64,000 bases of DNA from Rhizoclosmatium globosum (GCA_002104985.1 MCGO01000020.1:372001-436000); one strand, 5' to 3'; shown: positions 1-10,710, numbered from the stretch's first letter. The notes: a model not told the origin generated them from the letters alone. A program made the numbers and translations.

Positions 1-133
1 AGGCGGAAAGTTGAAGGAAAAAGCCTCATCTCCCCGAGGAAAACCGTTGTATTTTGGACGAAAAGCTTGGAGGGGTTATGGGGCTTGGGCAACTCGTGAT
101 ACACTGCGTGCCCTGCTGCTGCTGCGTGCACTA
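1..133 (+). repeat. Left terminal inverted repeat of the transposon
   Basis: It starts AGGCGGAAAGTTGAAGG and matches the reverse complement of 3298-3430 over 133 bases with two substitutions, near positions 80 and 115. It may continue to the left of the window. Confidence 0.9.
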
Positions 134-206
134 CTTGCACGCGACAATATTTTTAATTACGAGCAATCACAAAGAAAGGGAGGAAAATTCACCATTGACC
201 AGAACA

Positions 207-1991
207 ATGCTCGATCGAGGCCGTTGTCTGTTTTGCAACAATTGTGTCCACCATCCTGACGAGGTTTGTCTCTACTTTCTCATTGTCTACAACAGAATAA
301 TGATAATTGAAATTCAGAGCCCCGACTCATGTGAATGCACCAACTCCCCAAAAACTGAAAAGAAATCAGCTGTAAACCACATTCTTCAAGTTGGAGACGT
401 TGACTACTTCACTCGTACTTTGCAATCACGGCAAGACATTGCCATCTTTGTAGGAATGAGATACGCTGCTTGCAATCGAGACTATAGACAAGTCAAAGCT
501 GCACGCAGAGCATCAGGTATTTGTACTTACTTATTCAAATGTATCCTAATATTGCGCGTTTCAACAGATACTATAAAAGAGAATGCCGTGCTTCCTCTCA
601 CCAAAAAGCGAACTGCTACAATGCCTGACTCGTTTGCCCCTTCTTCGTCTAAAACGGCAGAGTCTGACGTTGATGATATTTCTGAAAGCGATTCCACCAA
701 TTACGAGCCGCAAAAACGTGCGAAACGAGATAATCAATCTAATAATGTGCAAAGTGGGTGGTGTGCATACTTGTGGTTTCGATCATTGACTTACTTCTGT
801 GACAGTGATTGAAGTGGTTTGTTTTCCGCAAGGATCAGAAGGATCTGTGAAGCAACAAGTTGGGGCCATTCTTGTTGGAATTCCGGTCCACCAATTGGAG
901 TTCATGTCTCCTTCTGATTTATTGATGACAGTCGAGAAAGAAAAGCCACAATGGTTGCCGCTCTTGAATCATCTCGGCCATCAGTTCAAGACTAATCGTA
1001 TTTTAGATGTCACTCCGCAAACATTTCAAGTTCTCCTGAAAGAAACTCTTGCAGACACAAAACGATTGACTCACTTTGTTGTGTTCAAGCCTGTGGACAC
1101 TGTTTCGGTAATCAGCAAACAGTCTCTTGCACAAGTAAAGCGAGGCGTGAGCAGTAATGGGTTTGGAGTACGTTCAACCGCAACAGTTGGGTTTGGAAAT
1201 GAATCTCAAGTTCAGTTACGACGCCGCTACGTAAACAACTGCACAGTGAATGAGCAGCACGCAGCTGGTTGTTTGATTTTGTCCGATGGTCGACACTTGT
1301 TGTTGACAGATGATCATTTTCGAAACTGGTGTTTGTATTTGGTAAATTTTACTATTGTCCCGTTGTTGTATATTTATTGTGGTAACAGGACAAAGAGATG
1401 GATGGTGTTGACTTCAAAAACCCTCCCCGTATCAAGATGTTTGATCCTTGTCATGCAGTTGATATCAGACCTGTGCCTTATTCTCATACACTCCCGCTAT
1501 CCGAGCTCAATCAGTCTACTGAAAATGGTGCAGGAAACCGAATGTCTATGTCTCACTCTTGGATGGATAGAATTGTTGCTCCTTTGGGATTACTTCCATC
1601 CATGTCGCAGCGGAATGTAACTGAATCTCAAGTGCAAATCAATGGACCCACGCCTTCATTCCCTGCTCCAAGCAATCATTTAGTTCCAATAGTAACAGCT
1701 TCTTTGACTATCATCAATCTAAATGGAAGAACCACTGAACTCTCTGCACGGATGTTGGTGAGACCAACAGATACTATCAGATCCCTCCTATTGAAGAAAC
1801 GGTTTGATTTTGATGAACACGTCAATTGCGAGTTTGAAGGGTATGTGAATGACATTGAACTGGATCTTGATGAGAAGTTTGTTACAATCTTCCAAGAACA
1901 ACACGTTACAGTTGTTTGCCGTATATGTAGTATGGACCCATATTACCAACTCAACAACAGCGCATCCCCAGGACAGGGGCTCTACTACTGA
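207..1991 (+). CDS. Transposon passenger gene, unknown function
   Basis: Four exons (207-516, 568-753, 806-1341, 1389-1991) joined by GT-AG introns of 47-52 nt give a continuous 544-residue frame. The ATG at 207 is the upstream choice; an in-frame ATG at 300 is an alternative. I do not recognise the family. Visible parts: an N-terminal stretch with Cys and His residues; a basic/acidic low-complexity linker with a possible nuclear signal (PQKRAKR) around residues 140-160; a central globular region; and a C-terminal 80-residue segment of alternating strands that could be a ubiquitin-like fold (speculative). It has no transposase motif. It lies inside the inverted repeats and converges on the transposase, so it travels with the element. 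Its preserved splicing and frame suggest it is, or recently was, under selection. Confidence 0.7.
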
Positions 1992-2173
1992 ACTTACTGT
2001 GTTGCTTTGGTTTGAAATTCGCGTTTGTCATTCATTTATTGTTGTTTGCAGTGGTATTGCTTTTCAAATAAATAAGTTTTATTTGCAGAATTGAACAAGA
2101 AGTGTTGACAGCAGAAGAGATTTATGGAGGAACAAGTGTGAAAGACGTATAAAAATAGAAACAGAGAATACGT

Positions 2174-3261
2174 TTATCTATAGTTACAATATTTGAAACA
2201 AGAATCTGCAAGCAATGGGGAAAAGGCGGCACAAGCTTCAATCAGACAAGACTGGCGATCACGATCCCTAACATACCCATCATTCCTTCGGAGCCATGAT
2301 TTGACGTGATAAAACGAAGCTTCAACCTAGATTACTAATGTCACACTTGCAATGGACGTAAAAGAAACGTACCGGAGTCAAATCTGGAGAATAAGGCGGA
2401 AGGAACGTGAACAACACTCCAGCATTTAGGCATGCCGCCGAAATTCTTGGATCCTTATGAACTGATGCATTGTCACATATTATGATAGAGTTGGGTCCCG
2501 GAAAACGATTGCATTGAGGAAGCTGCAAACAGTTACTAATTGATGATCTTAGAAATCAACTTACCAACACTTCTGATATAAAGGTGTATACGTCGTTGCC
2601 GTTGAGCGGACCTTCTTCAACGGCAAAGTCCAGGAAGCCATGAGAAACACATATTGCTGCAATGATGGAGAATCGAACTCCCCGCACGAAGGGTGCTGAA
2701 ATAACTGCACGTCGTCCTGTCGGAGAATACCCAAAACGACGCTGCAAAGACTTCTCATTCCAAGCGGCTTCATCAAAGAACACAAGATATTCTCGAGGGA
2801 ATTGCGAAATGAACTGCAGAAATTGGGCACGTTCCAACTCGTTACGTTCAGCAGCGTGTTTACTCAGCTACATTGAAGTTACGTTTAGTTTTTTGGAAAC
2901 ATGAATCTTTACTTACCTGCTTGTGTGTAATCCCTAATGACCGCAAACAACGCCAAACAGTTGATAGACATACATCACACCCGACAGCCTTCCTTAATTC
3001 AGCTTGTAGCTCCTCTAAATACCAATCACGTCGCTCCTCAAACAAAAGCTGCAAGTGGATCACGGCAATACTCTGAATCGCTCGCTGCCTTCCATTCGGT
3101 TGCTTGAACGGGTTTTCAAGGCAGCTGTATCGAAACCAATTTCGCCGGATACGCTGGACCGTTGCCGTTCCAATATGAAGCGCCTTGTGGGTTTCTCGAA
3201 TTGACCTGCCTTCTTGTGCATATAGTATAACGAGCAGACGAATGTCCGTTGAGTAGGTCAT
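2174..3261 (-). CDS. IS630/Tc1-mariner DDE transposase (DD34E)
   Basis: Four exons (2917-3261, 2565-2867, 2373-2522, 2174-2326) with 42-49 nt GT-AG introns encode 316 residues, close to the usual size of IS630-type transposases. An N-terminal helix-turn-helix (residues about 5-60, with REThkALHIG and TVQRIRR) is followed by a second helical DNA-binding part. The RNase-H-like core has the three acidic residues: Asp147 in FFDEAAW, Asp233 in IICDNASVH and Glu268 in SPDLTPVE, spaced 34 residues between the last two. The final Glu is reached only after removing the third intron (2327-2372); without splicing the frame reads on to a stop. The start is the ATG at 3261; a TTG lies further upstream. 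All motifs are intact, so an active enzyme is plausible. Confidence 0.9.
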
Positions 3262-3297
3262 TGGGTCAATTTGAAACAAGCAATTCTAAATGAGAAA

Positions 3298-3430
3298 CAG
3301 TGCACGCAGCAGCGGCAGGGCACGCAGTGTATCACGAGTTGCCCAAGCCTCATAACCCCTCCAAGCTTTTCGTCCAAAATACAACGGTTTTCCTCGGGGA
3401 GATGAGGCTTTTTCCTTCAACTTTCCGCCT
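3298..3430 (-). repeat. Right terminal inverted repeat of the transposon
   Basis: Reverse complement of bases 1-133 with two mismatches. It ends in CTTTCCGCCT at 3430. The transposase start lies about 37 bp inside it. Confidence 0.9.
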
Positions 3431-3741
3431 GTTTTACTTCACTTTTCCACAATGAAAAAAGGAGGGTAGATCATTCTTTTTGCAATCAGCTGTAAAAAGA
3501 TGATATGTCGCCTGCATAGGATTGAAGTTTAGTGTCATACAACCAGCCTCACCTGTCCCTGCTTCAAAGAATATCATCTTACATGCTGAAAAGCGATGAA
3601 TAAGTGCCAAGAGAATGATGACGTCAACCTGCGTTTGCAAATCGGTTTGGTATTGATTGGAATTCGATTTCAAATCGACTCAAACTATAAAAAGAAGGCA
3701 AGCTCCTACCAAAGAACATAGTTCAGAAACAAAGAAAGAAC

Positions 3742-4895
3742 ATGACAATGTCAATAGCTATCGTAGGTGGATCAATCGCTGGGCTCTCAGCGGCAACCGT
3801 GCTTCTACGACTTGGGATCAATGTAACAGTGTTTGAAAAGTACTCTGGTTCATTTGGTAAGCACTCTTACATCCAAAGCTATAATATCCTGAACCCGTTT
3901 TCCTCATAGCCAACCGCGGATCCAGTCTTGGCTTTGTTGACATCGGACTGTGGGAACAGTTGAAAGGCAAGCAGATGCTTCGACGAGGACGACAAGCACA
4001 CCGATACCAAGGAGCCTACTACTATGGCGATCTCTGGAACTTCTGGTATTCAGGGCTTCCAGAGGGAACAGTCAAATTCGGAGAGGAGGTAACTGATTTG
4101 GGTGACGATCCTATGAAACCCACTATCAATGGTCAAGTTTATGATGCAGTCATCTTGGCGGACGGTGGATGGTCTACATTGCGGGAAAAGTACATAACAG
4201 ACAAGAAGCCAGATTATTCAGGACATATTATCTATCGTTGCAAAGTACTCAAGAGTGATTTCCCCAACTTTGATTCCGAAAGTGCATACATGTCGCCAGA
4301 CCAGAAATACTTCAGCATAGCCCTCAATGTTGCTCTTGATGATGGAACGGATTACATCATGGGCGGAGTCACTGTTGGTGCACCAGAAGAAGATGCGATT
4401 GCATTGAAACCAACTGCAGCAGCGAACCGTCAAGTCGAATGGGTGGATGACCCAAACTCTGTGCCAAAATGGTTCCTCCCATTTGTGAAACGCACTTTTG
4501 GGCAACACAAACAGCTCGTCGAATGGATTGAGAAGGCTGTAAATGGCCCGGGCAAGATCACGCGTCAACCTTTGTATGAATTTGGTGCGGATCGCGTAAC
4601 AAACGGACGAATTATACTCATCGGTGATGCGGCTCACATGGCTTCTCCTAGTACGGCTGCAGGTGCACACACCGGTGTACTGGATGCCGCAGGCCTCCTT
4701 CAGGCGTTTGCCACCTTCCAAGGTATAGACAATATCGATTTGGCGATCAAAGAATATTCGAAAGGCGGTTTGAAACGGGCTCGTGAACTTTACGCCCGTA
4801 GTAAGCAAGTATCACAGAGGCATCGATACATTCCTGGTGATGAACTTATTTACAATCCACCAACAGCGAAGGAAGTAGAGCACTCTGAACTCTAA
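3742..4895 (+). CDS. FAD-dependent monooxygenase
   Basis: Two exons (3742-3856, 3910-4895) joined by a 53-nt GT-AG intron give 366 residues. The N-terminus carries the dinucleotide-binding GxGxxG-like loop IVGGSIAGLSAA. The second FAD-binding signature GDAAHMASPSTAAGAH lies near residue 280. Both are typical of the aromatic/urate-type flavoprotein hydroxylases (FAD_binding_3 group), which use NAD(P)H and O2 to hydroxylate a small substrate. No signal peptide or membrane anchor is seen, so it is probably soluble. The substrate cannot be told from sequence. The ATG at 3742 is followed by another at 3748. It lies just outside the transposon and has no pathway partners nearby. The frame is intact. 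Confidence 0.85.
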
Positions 4896-5017
4896 TTATT
4901 GCATATTTTATAAATAAACACCATATTTCTTGCCGTTCTTGTCCATGAATTTGTGACAACAGTCTCAGGAGCCATAGCAGAATCTCGCAATACAGACAGG
5001 TAATAGCTAATGATTTC

Positions 5018-5423
5018 ATGAAAAAAAGTCAAGAAAAGTTGAAACAACAGCCTCTTATTATGATTCGAAAACGCCGTAAAGGCTTCAAAACCCACCGCCC
5101 CACGCCTCTGGGAATCCCAGACCCTAACACAGAGGAGGCTAAAGAACTTCGTCGCAGTATTCTATCAAATGGTGGCAGCTGGCACCGTACAAATGCCGCC
5201 GCAAGTAAAGCGGCGAAGGTCTATTGCATATATAGTTAAATCCAAACCTTTGGAGGAAAATGGCCCTGTCTCGTCTGCAGTCCCGACTGATTGCAAGCTG
5301 AAAGAGAAAGAAGCTGACGATAACTGCAAGCATTCCACATTGCAGACAGTTGGGCCTGGGAACCCTCATCGTCAAAAAGTGTATCCGGACTTGAAAGAGC
5401 AAACTAATAAAGATAAACAATAA
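5018..5423 (+). CDS. Hypothetical small basic protein
   Basis: Tentative. An ATG at 5018 opens a Lys/Arg-rich frame that joins a second exon (5236-5423) if a very short 31-nt GT-AG intron is removed at 5205-5235, giving about 124 residues. The N-terminus (IRKRRKGFKTHRP) is strongly basic and the C-terminus is Lys/Glu/Pro-rich; no domain is recognised. The intron is shorter than all others seen here (42 nt or more), so a sequencing deletion or a non-coding reading is possible. Confidence 0.35.
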
Positions 5424-5652
5424 TGCAGTCCAAATTCATGTTCATTCAGATAGTTAGTTTTCGATAACTGTCAACTCCACCGTGTCTTTTGAAAAACTCA
5501 AACAAAATAGCACAGGATGTACTCTCGTGACAGAAGCAATATATTGATTGAAACGATGCAGAAGAGATTAAACAAAAACACATCTAAAACGTTATCACCA
5601 ATATGCTGAAAAATAAGGCTCCACCACCCACACATTCTTTCATTATAGCGTA

Positions 5653-8020
5653 TCATCTAACCAGTGGCCCATTCTCCATCCAAGAACCAGAAATATCTGA
5701 CTTCTTCTTTTTCCCAAACACACTCCAAAAACGCAGCGTCTCGTCCCCAGCTCCCGTCACAATATTCTCGTTATCCGGAGACACAGCCAAATACAAAACT
5801 CTCATTGTATGCCCTGTCAACGTCGCTAAGGTATGCAACTGCGGGGCCAACGCGTCCTGCCCCGTTGCAGAAACCTTCCACACAACCACCTGATTCTGCG
5901 AGAACCCATGCGTACTCACGATTTCATCTTCACTTCGACTCCACGCGATGTTACAAACTTGTGAGTTTGTATTCACATTACTCAGACTATCAGCTGTCCC
6001 ACCGCCTGTTGCTTCCCGTGGACTCGCGCTTGTATTCCAGAACCGGATTTTCTGGTCTGCTGTTCCACCGCCTGACGCGAGGAGGCCTGCTTTGTATGGG
6101 GACCATGCGATTGCTTTTACGGCGGCTGTGTGTTCGACGAGGGTGTGGAGGGGTTTGGAGAGCATGGCGCGGTCCCAGATGAGGAGTTTGTTGTCGTTTC
6201 CGCCTGAGGCAAGGAGGTTGTCGTTTGATGGCGCTGAGGCCCATTTTAGGCCACATACTTCTTGGCGGTGGGAGTGGAGCTTGTCGGTGATGGAGTCTGT
6301 GGATGGGAGTCGGATGTCGCGGAAGAAGATGCTTTGTGTTGGTTTAGATTGTGTATGAAGGAGATATGGAAAACTTACTTGCGATCTCTTGACCCAGTAG
6401 TTAATAAATCTTGAGCACTCCACGCGATTGCTCCTACCCTGGAATCATGACCCCGTAATTCTCGTATTTTCTTTTCAGCGCGCACATCCCATATTTGCAC
6501 AACCCCTTTGTTCGTTCCTATTGCGGCCAGATTGCCTTTTGGATTCCAATTAACGCATGTGACAGTATCTCCTCCAGCTGCATTTACCGCGTCTATTTTT
6601 TGAGGTTTAGTCATGCAAATCAGAAGATTTAACTTGAGGGTGAAAGGTAGCTTTCTTCGGCATAAAGGCATGGAGCTCCGCTCGTTTTTTTCTCTATTGC
6701 TCGCTTCGCTCGCGATTCCCTCTCTTAGATCATGTTTCCACGCCAACTGAACCCTCGTTCAGTCTCGTTCCTAGACATTCCTTCGCGTTCGCTTGTTCAA
6801 CACTCCTTCACTTGTTCCTCGCTCAGTCTTGATCTCAGTCGTAGAACACTCACTTTGAGTAGGATCCTTCAAATCACATAATTTAGTCACCCTTGAATTC
6901 TGAGCATCCCATAAATAAACGCAAGACCCAAGCCCAACACCCAACACATTTGAATAAGACCAATCCACCAGATTCAAATAAAAATCATCTTGTAGTTCAG
7001 GAGCATCCAATACTTTAAATGGAGCTTTTGAAATGGAACGCGGCTGAAATGCAACAGAGTACTCTAGAATACGTTTTGTTTCGGGACAAGAAGAAAAGGG
7101 GCTGATAGATTGCTGGTATTGGGTAGAAAGAGAAAAGGAGGGAGAGGATGTTTTTGACGGAATAAAGAGGGAACGCCTGCGACCTTGAGCTCCACCAGAT
7201 TTAGTTGGAGTGGGTGAAGAGAGTGTGGGCATTTGAGAGCGAGGTGCGCGTTTTGGAGTGATGCTGTAGTTTGCGGCAGGAGAGCGGGCCATACGGGGAG
7301 AGAGGTAAGGAGTAGGAGAAACAGACACGAGATCAGAAGTTGTTGAAGCGTGGAATGCGTATTTCTCAGAAGTGGATGAGCTGCGGGTATTAAATGATTG
7401 TAGCATTCGATTTGATTTTGAAGCAGGTGTTGTTGGCAGCGTGAATGTGGAGTTAGACTTTCGAGGAGTTGAGGGATTTGAAGGTGGCTGAAGAAGGGAC
7501 GCAGCTGAACCAATGAGCTCAGAGGCTAGCACGGCCCCATACACTGTAGATACATAATCTGTAATTACGAGATAGTATTAGGCAGCAGTTTGATCCCACA
7601 CTTTGACAGTTCACCTTGTTGAGCATCATGAACACTGTTTTCCTCTTCCGAAGCCACGGCAACTTGCGGCGCCACGTGATTTGCCACGTTGAATCTGGTA
7701 CGCGCGGCCTCGTTCGAAACAGCGATTGCCCTTGAAGGAACACGTTGGATCAGTCCCTTTTGGGCTAAAACAAACAAAGTAAACAAAACAAACCGATCGC
7801 CAAACGAATCATTAGTCTTAATTCGCTTCATTTGAGGTTGAGTAATTTCAGGATCCGATTCCGAGTTTGATTCAGATTGGGTTGAATCATCGAACGGGTT
7901 CTCGGTGTCGGCCTCTTCGCTGCTCGTGCGATCCTCCCTCGATCCAAGTCTTTTTGATTGCTCAATTGTGAGGACTCGCTGCACATAGCGCTGGGCCTGT
8001 TGTGCGAATCGGGGATCCAT
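5653..8020 (-). CDS. CDH1: Cdh1/Fizzy-related APC/C activator (WD40)
   Basis: Four exons (7615-8020, 6854-7558, 6379-6592, 5653-6331) sum to an in-frame 667-residue protein. It activates the anaphase-promoting complex ubiquitin ligase in late mitosis and G1. Evidence: an N-terminal C-box-like region (GDRF ... VPSRA), an ELIG segment matching the conserved block before the propeller, then seven WD40 blades. The blades begin at the highly typical KVLDAPELQDDFYLNLVDW and include GHDSRVGAIAW and SGGNDNKLLIWD. The chain ends in a Val-Arg tail resembling the family Ile-Arg APC-binding tail. The Fizzy-related (Cdh1) identity rather than Cdc20 is judged from the DRF/PSRA region and the propeller start. 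Oddities are an insertion splitting the C-box and an unusually long 261-nt second intron. Confidence 0.88.
6593..6853 (-). other. Long intron of CDH1 with CTTCGC-type repeats
   Basis: At 261 nt this is several times longer than the neighbouring introns. It carries clustered CGCTCGCTTCGCTCGCG and CCTTCGCGTTCGCT motifs. The 15-mer TCCTTCGCGTTCGCT at 6779-6793 also forms part of the loop of both hairpins at 13341-13513. Confidence 0.7.
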
Positions 8021-8099
8021 TGGACAAATCAGTTGTTTCTCAAAAGAAGGTTGGAAAGAACAAACAAATCTATTTATCTACTTCTTACATACCCTCCAA

Positions 8100-9254
8100 A
8101 TGCCAAACACAAACTCACAGGCAGCTATCATCAATCAGCCTAAGCCACAAGCAACTCTTGATGACATCTACAACTTACTCTCGCAAATGCAGTCCCATTT
8201 CGACTCTGAACTTACTCAACTCAAAGCATCCCAATCGGAACTGAAGAGCAAAGTGGAAAATATTCAAACTGACGTAGCTCAGATCCAACGCTCGTTGTCT
8301 CTCACATGCAACCAGGTCTTGAAGCTTTGCAACCCGTCCGTCAAGTATTACACCCGGATTACACAACTGCCAATCGAAATTCTCATTCTCATTTTGAGTT
8401 GGCTGGATCCAAGATATGTCTTCAAGTATCGCCGCGTATGTCAATCTTTCAACGCTTGTTTGTCAACTAGGCAATTTTCTGTATTGGCTGTGCCGCGCTA
8501 TTTCACGCTCCTGGGTCATGAAATTGATAACTGTGGATTTGATTCATCTACTAGTACATGTGTAACTTTTTTTGGATGGGGAAGGCATGAAGAGTGTTTC
8601 CTGTTTTGTGTCTTTCCAAAACAATTTCAAGAAGCCACCATTGAGTATCTGTATCCTTGCTTAAAGTCGTTGGAGATCGTCAAGGCGGAAGACTGGGATG
8701 AAGAGGATGAAGAGGATGAGGAGGCACATGATTGGTATTCTATACCTGCCATATTTGGAAAACTATCACAACTTGAAGAACTCTCAATCACAGCTCCTGA
8801 GTTTGAGGGACCCATCCCTGCAGAATTGTGGAATCTACATAAGTTGACGAGATTGCAATTGAGTGGTTGTCGGTTACTCCAAGAGTTTCCACTTGAACTC
8901 TTCAACTTGAGAGCCTTACGTTTCTTAGATTTACAAACTACTAGCCTTGAAGGCAATATTCCACGTGATATTGGACTCCTCGCGTGTTTAGAGCACTTGA
9001 TTTTGAGTTGGAATAGTTTGTCAGGACCCATACCATCTGAAATCGGTAACCTTCGCCAATTAGTGGAACTTCAACTTCAATTTAATACCCTCTCTGGTAC
9101 TATACCGGAATCACTTGGAAATCTCAATAAGCTTCGGATATTGATGTTGCACAATAACCGCCTTTCAGGACCTATCCCTGACGCACTAAGTAATCTGGCC
9201 AATGAATGTGTCATATGCTTGGAAAACAATCCTTTCATTGCCGAAGTTTCTTAG
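8100..9254 (+). CDS. F-box protein with plant-type leucine-rich repeats (copy 1)
   Basis: Single exon, 384 residues. An N-terminal coiled coil (about 20-75) precedes an F-box (residues about 85-125, beginning TQLPIEILILILSWLDP), which would bind Skp1 in an SCF ubiquitin ligase. An acidic linker (EDWDEEDEEDEE) follows. The C-terminal half is leucine-rich repeats of the LxxLxLxxNxLSGxIPxxLGNL type common in plants and expanded in chytrids. The repeats would choose the substrate, which is unknown. It converges on a paralog at 9484-10710 with 230 bp between them. Start ATG at 8100; no intron needed. It is divergent from CDH1, only 79 bp away, so the two may share a promoter region. Confidence 0.85.
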   Translation: MPNTNSQAAIINQPKPQATLDDIYNLLSQMQSHFDSELTQLKASQSELKSKVENIQTDVAQIQRSLSLTCNQVLKLCNPSVKYYTRITQLPIEILILILSWLDPRYVFKYRRVCQSFNACLSTRQFSVLAVPRYFTLLGHEIDNCGFDSSTSTCVTFFGWGRHEECFLFCVFPKQFQEATIEYLYPCLKSLEIVKAEDWDEEDEEDEEAHDWYSIPAIFGKLSQLEELSITAPEFEGPIPAELWNLHKLTRLQLSGCRLLQEFPLELFNLRALRFLDLQTTSLEGNIPRDIGLLACLEHLILSWNSLSGPIPSEIGNLRQLVELQLQFNTLSGTIPESLGNLNKLRILMLHNNRLSGPIPDALSNLANECVICLENNPFIAEVS

Positions 9255-9483
9255 GCCATGGATTAATAGGCAAAATCCTGAAAGAATAACGTCGGCTCCA
9301 TTGTTGTACTTTTTATGTTTTAAGTTAATATATATTTAACTACACAAATAAAACAAAATGGTCCAAACAAAAAAAGCGGCAATATCGCCCAACTCGCGTA
9401 AATAAACAACATTTAATTTAATTAGAACACTACAACGATAGCCATGCTTTCCATCTCTCGTTTATGTCGATATTGTAAGACAA

Positions 9484-10710
9484 TCAAAGCTCAATCAAAT
9501 CACTTGCAAAATCACAAGTCAACCCAGGATTCAATCTCAAATCACATTCTCGAAGATTTTTGAGAAGCCGCAGTTCTTGGGGAACAGGGCCAGACAGTTG
9601 GTTGTTGAATAACGATATTTGGCGGAGGGAGGTGAGGTTTCCAAGCTCTTTTGGAATCTCACCATTCATCTGATTATCAAGGAGAAGTAACACTTCAAGT
9701 TTAGATAAATTGCCGAGCGTTGGCGGAAGGGGGCCTTCAAGTAAATTGTCCAGTAGATTCATATTTTCCAAACAGCTCAGGTTTCCAATTTCGGACGGAA
9801 TGCCACCCGTTAAGCGGTTATTACTCAAATTCAACAGCGTCAGATTCACCAGCAATCCAATTGCGGTCGGAATTTTCCCAAAGAGCCCAGTTTGTTGCAA
9901 ATCTAACTCCGCTAATGATGTGAGCCCAGATATATTGGATGGAAGCTCCTGATTTAACTGAAAATTGGTCAATTGCAACTCTTCCAATTGGTTCAAATCC
10001 CATAAGCTAAGCGGTACAGGGCCAACAAATTCCGGACAAGTGATGCGCAACACCTTGAGTCCAATCAAATTCCCGAACACATAGGGAATTTGGAATGTTT
10101 CAGAAAACGGTTCAACAGCTCCATTCTCATCAAAGCGACAATCAATTTCCAATATCTTCAATCCAGAGTGTACACAGTCAATTGCGACTTCCTGGACCTG
10201 TTTGGGAAAATCTCGAAGTACAGTGCTCATTTCTTGCGAACCCCATCCCGCATACGATATGTCCAAGCCTTTTCTGTGATCATGAAACTCATCGTCAGCA
10301 AAGCATTGTGAAACGACCATTGCTGCAAACTGCTTCGTCATCAAGCAAGCGTCAAAAAGTTTCGAGACACGGCGGTATTTGAAGACGTGCCATGGATTCA
10401 CCCAGCTCAAGATGAGAGTAACGATTTCGAAGGGGAGTTGAGTGAAGCGTGTGTAATGCTTCCTAGAAGGGTTGTTGAGTTTGGCAACGTTATTCTGAGT
10501 TAATGTAAGAGTTTTTTGTACTGAAGTGAGGCTGCTTTGGATGCATTCGAGTTGGGTGTTGATACTAGTTTGTGATGCTTTGATTAAGGTGAGTTCAGAG
10601 TCGACGCGCGATTGTAGATTTAAAAGGAGAGTGTAAATAGATTCCAGAGTGATTGGTTGAGGCTGGTGCGGATGACTAGACGCTTTGACTGCGTTGTTTC
10701 GGCGTTTCAT
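9484..10710 (-). CDS. F-box protein with plant-type leucine-rich repeats (copy 2)
   Basis: Single exon, 408 residues, same architecture as the convergent gene at 8100-9254. It has an N-terminal coiled coil, an F-box (TQLPFEIVTLILSWVNP, then VFKYRRVSKLFDACL) and about eight LRRs with NRLTGGIPSEIGNL-type repeats. The F-box block aligns closely with copy 1 while the middle region diverges, as expected if substrate recognition is changing after an inverted duplication. The product is presumably an SCF adaptor. The frame is intact and the start ATG is at 10710. Confidence 0.85.
   Translation of the reverse strand: MKRRNNAVKASSHPHQPQPITLESIYTLLLNLQSRVDSELTLIKASQTSINTQLECIQSSLTSVQKTLTLTQNNVAKLNNPSRKHYTRFTQLPFEIVTLILSWVNPWHVFKYRRVSKLFDACLMTKQFAAMVVSQCFADDEFHDHRKGLDISYAGWGSQEMSTVLRDFPKQVQEVAIDCVHSGLKILEIDCRFDENGAVEPFSETFQIPYVFGNLIGLKVLRITCPEFVGPVPLSLWDLNQLEELQLTNFQLNQELPSNISGLTSLAELDLQQTGLFGKIPTAIGLLVNLTLLNLSNNRLTGGIPSEIGNLSCLENMNLLDNLLEGPLPPTLGNLSKLEVLLLLDNQMNGEIPKELGNLTSLRQISLFNNQLSGPVPQELRLLKNLRECDLRLNPGLTCDFASDLIEL

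Larger units (their letters stand above)
1..3430. mobile_element. IS630/Tc1-mariner-type DNA transposon with passenger gene
   Basis: The first 133 bases recur as a reverse complement at 3298-3430 with only two visible mismatches, giving long terminal inverted repeats. Between them lie a complete DD34E transposase on the minus strand (2174-3261) and an unrelated spliced gene on the plus strand (207-1991). The two genes converge, with about 180 bp between their stop codons, so each starts just inside one repeat. The left repeat begins exactly at the window edge, so the true left end and any TA target duplication cannot be seen. On the right no TA follows base 3430, so the repeat may extend slightly further outward. 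Near-identical ends and an undamaged transposase suggest a recent insertion. Confidence 0.85.

Noticed and set aside
3434..3673. 79-codon minus-strand frame right after the transposon
   Set aside because: No domain, no plausible exon partner, and it overlaps the likely promoter of the FAD monooxygenase.
4218..4808. Long open frame antisense to the FAD monooxygenase
   Set aside because: It mirrors the strongly supported coding strand and has no recognisable motif.
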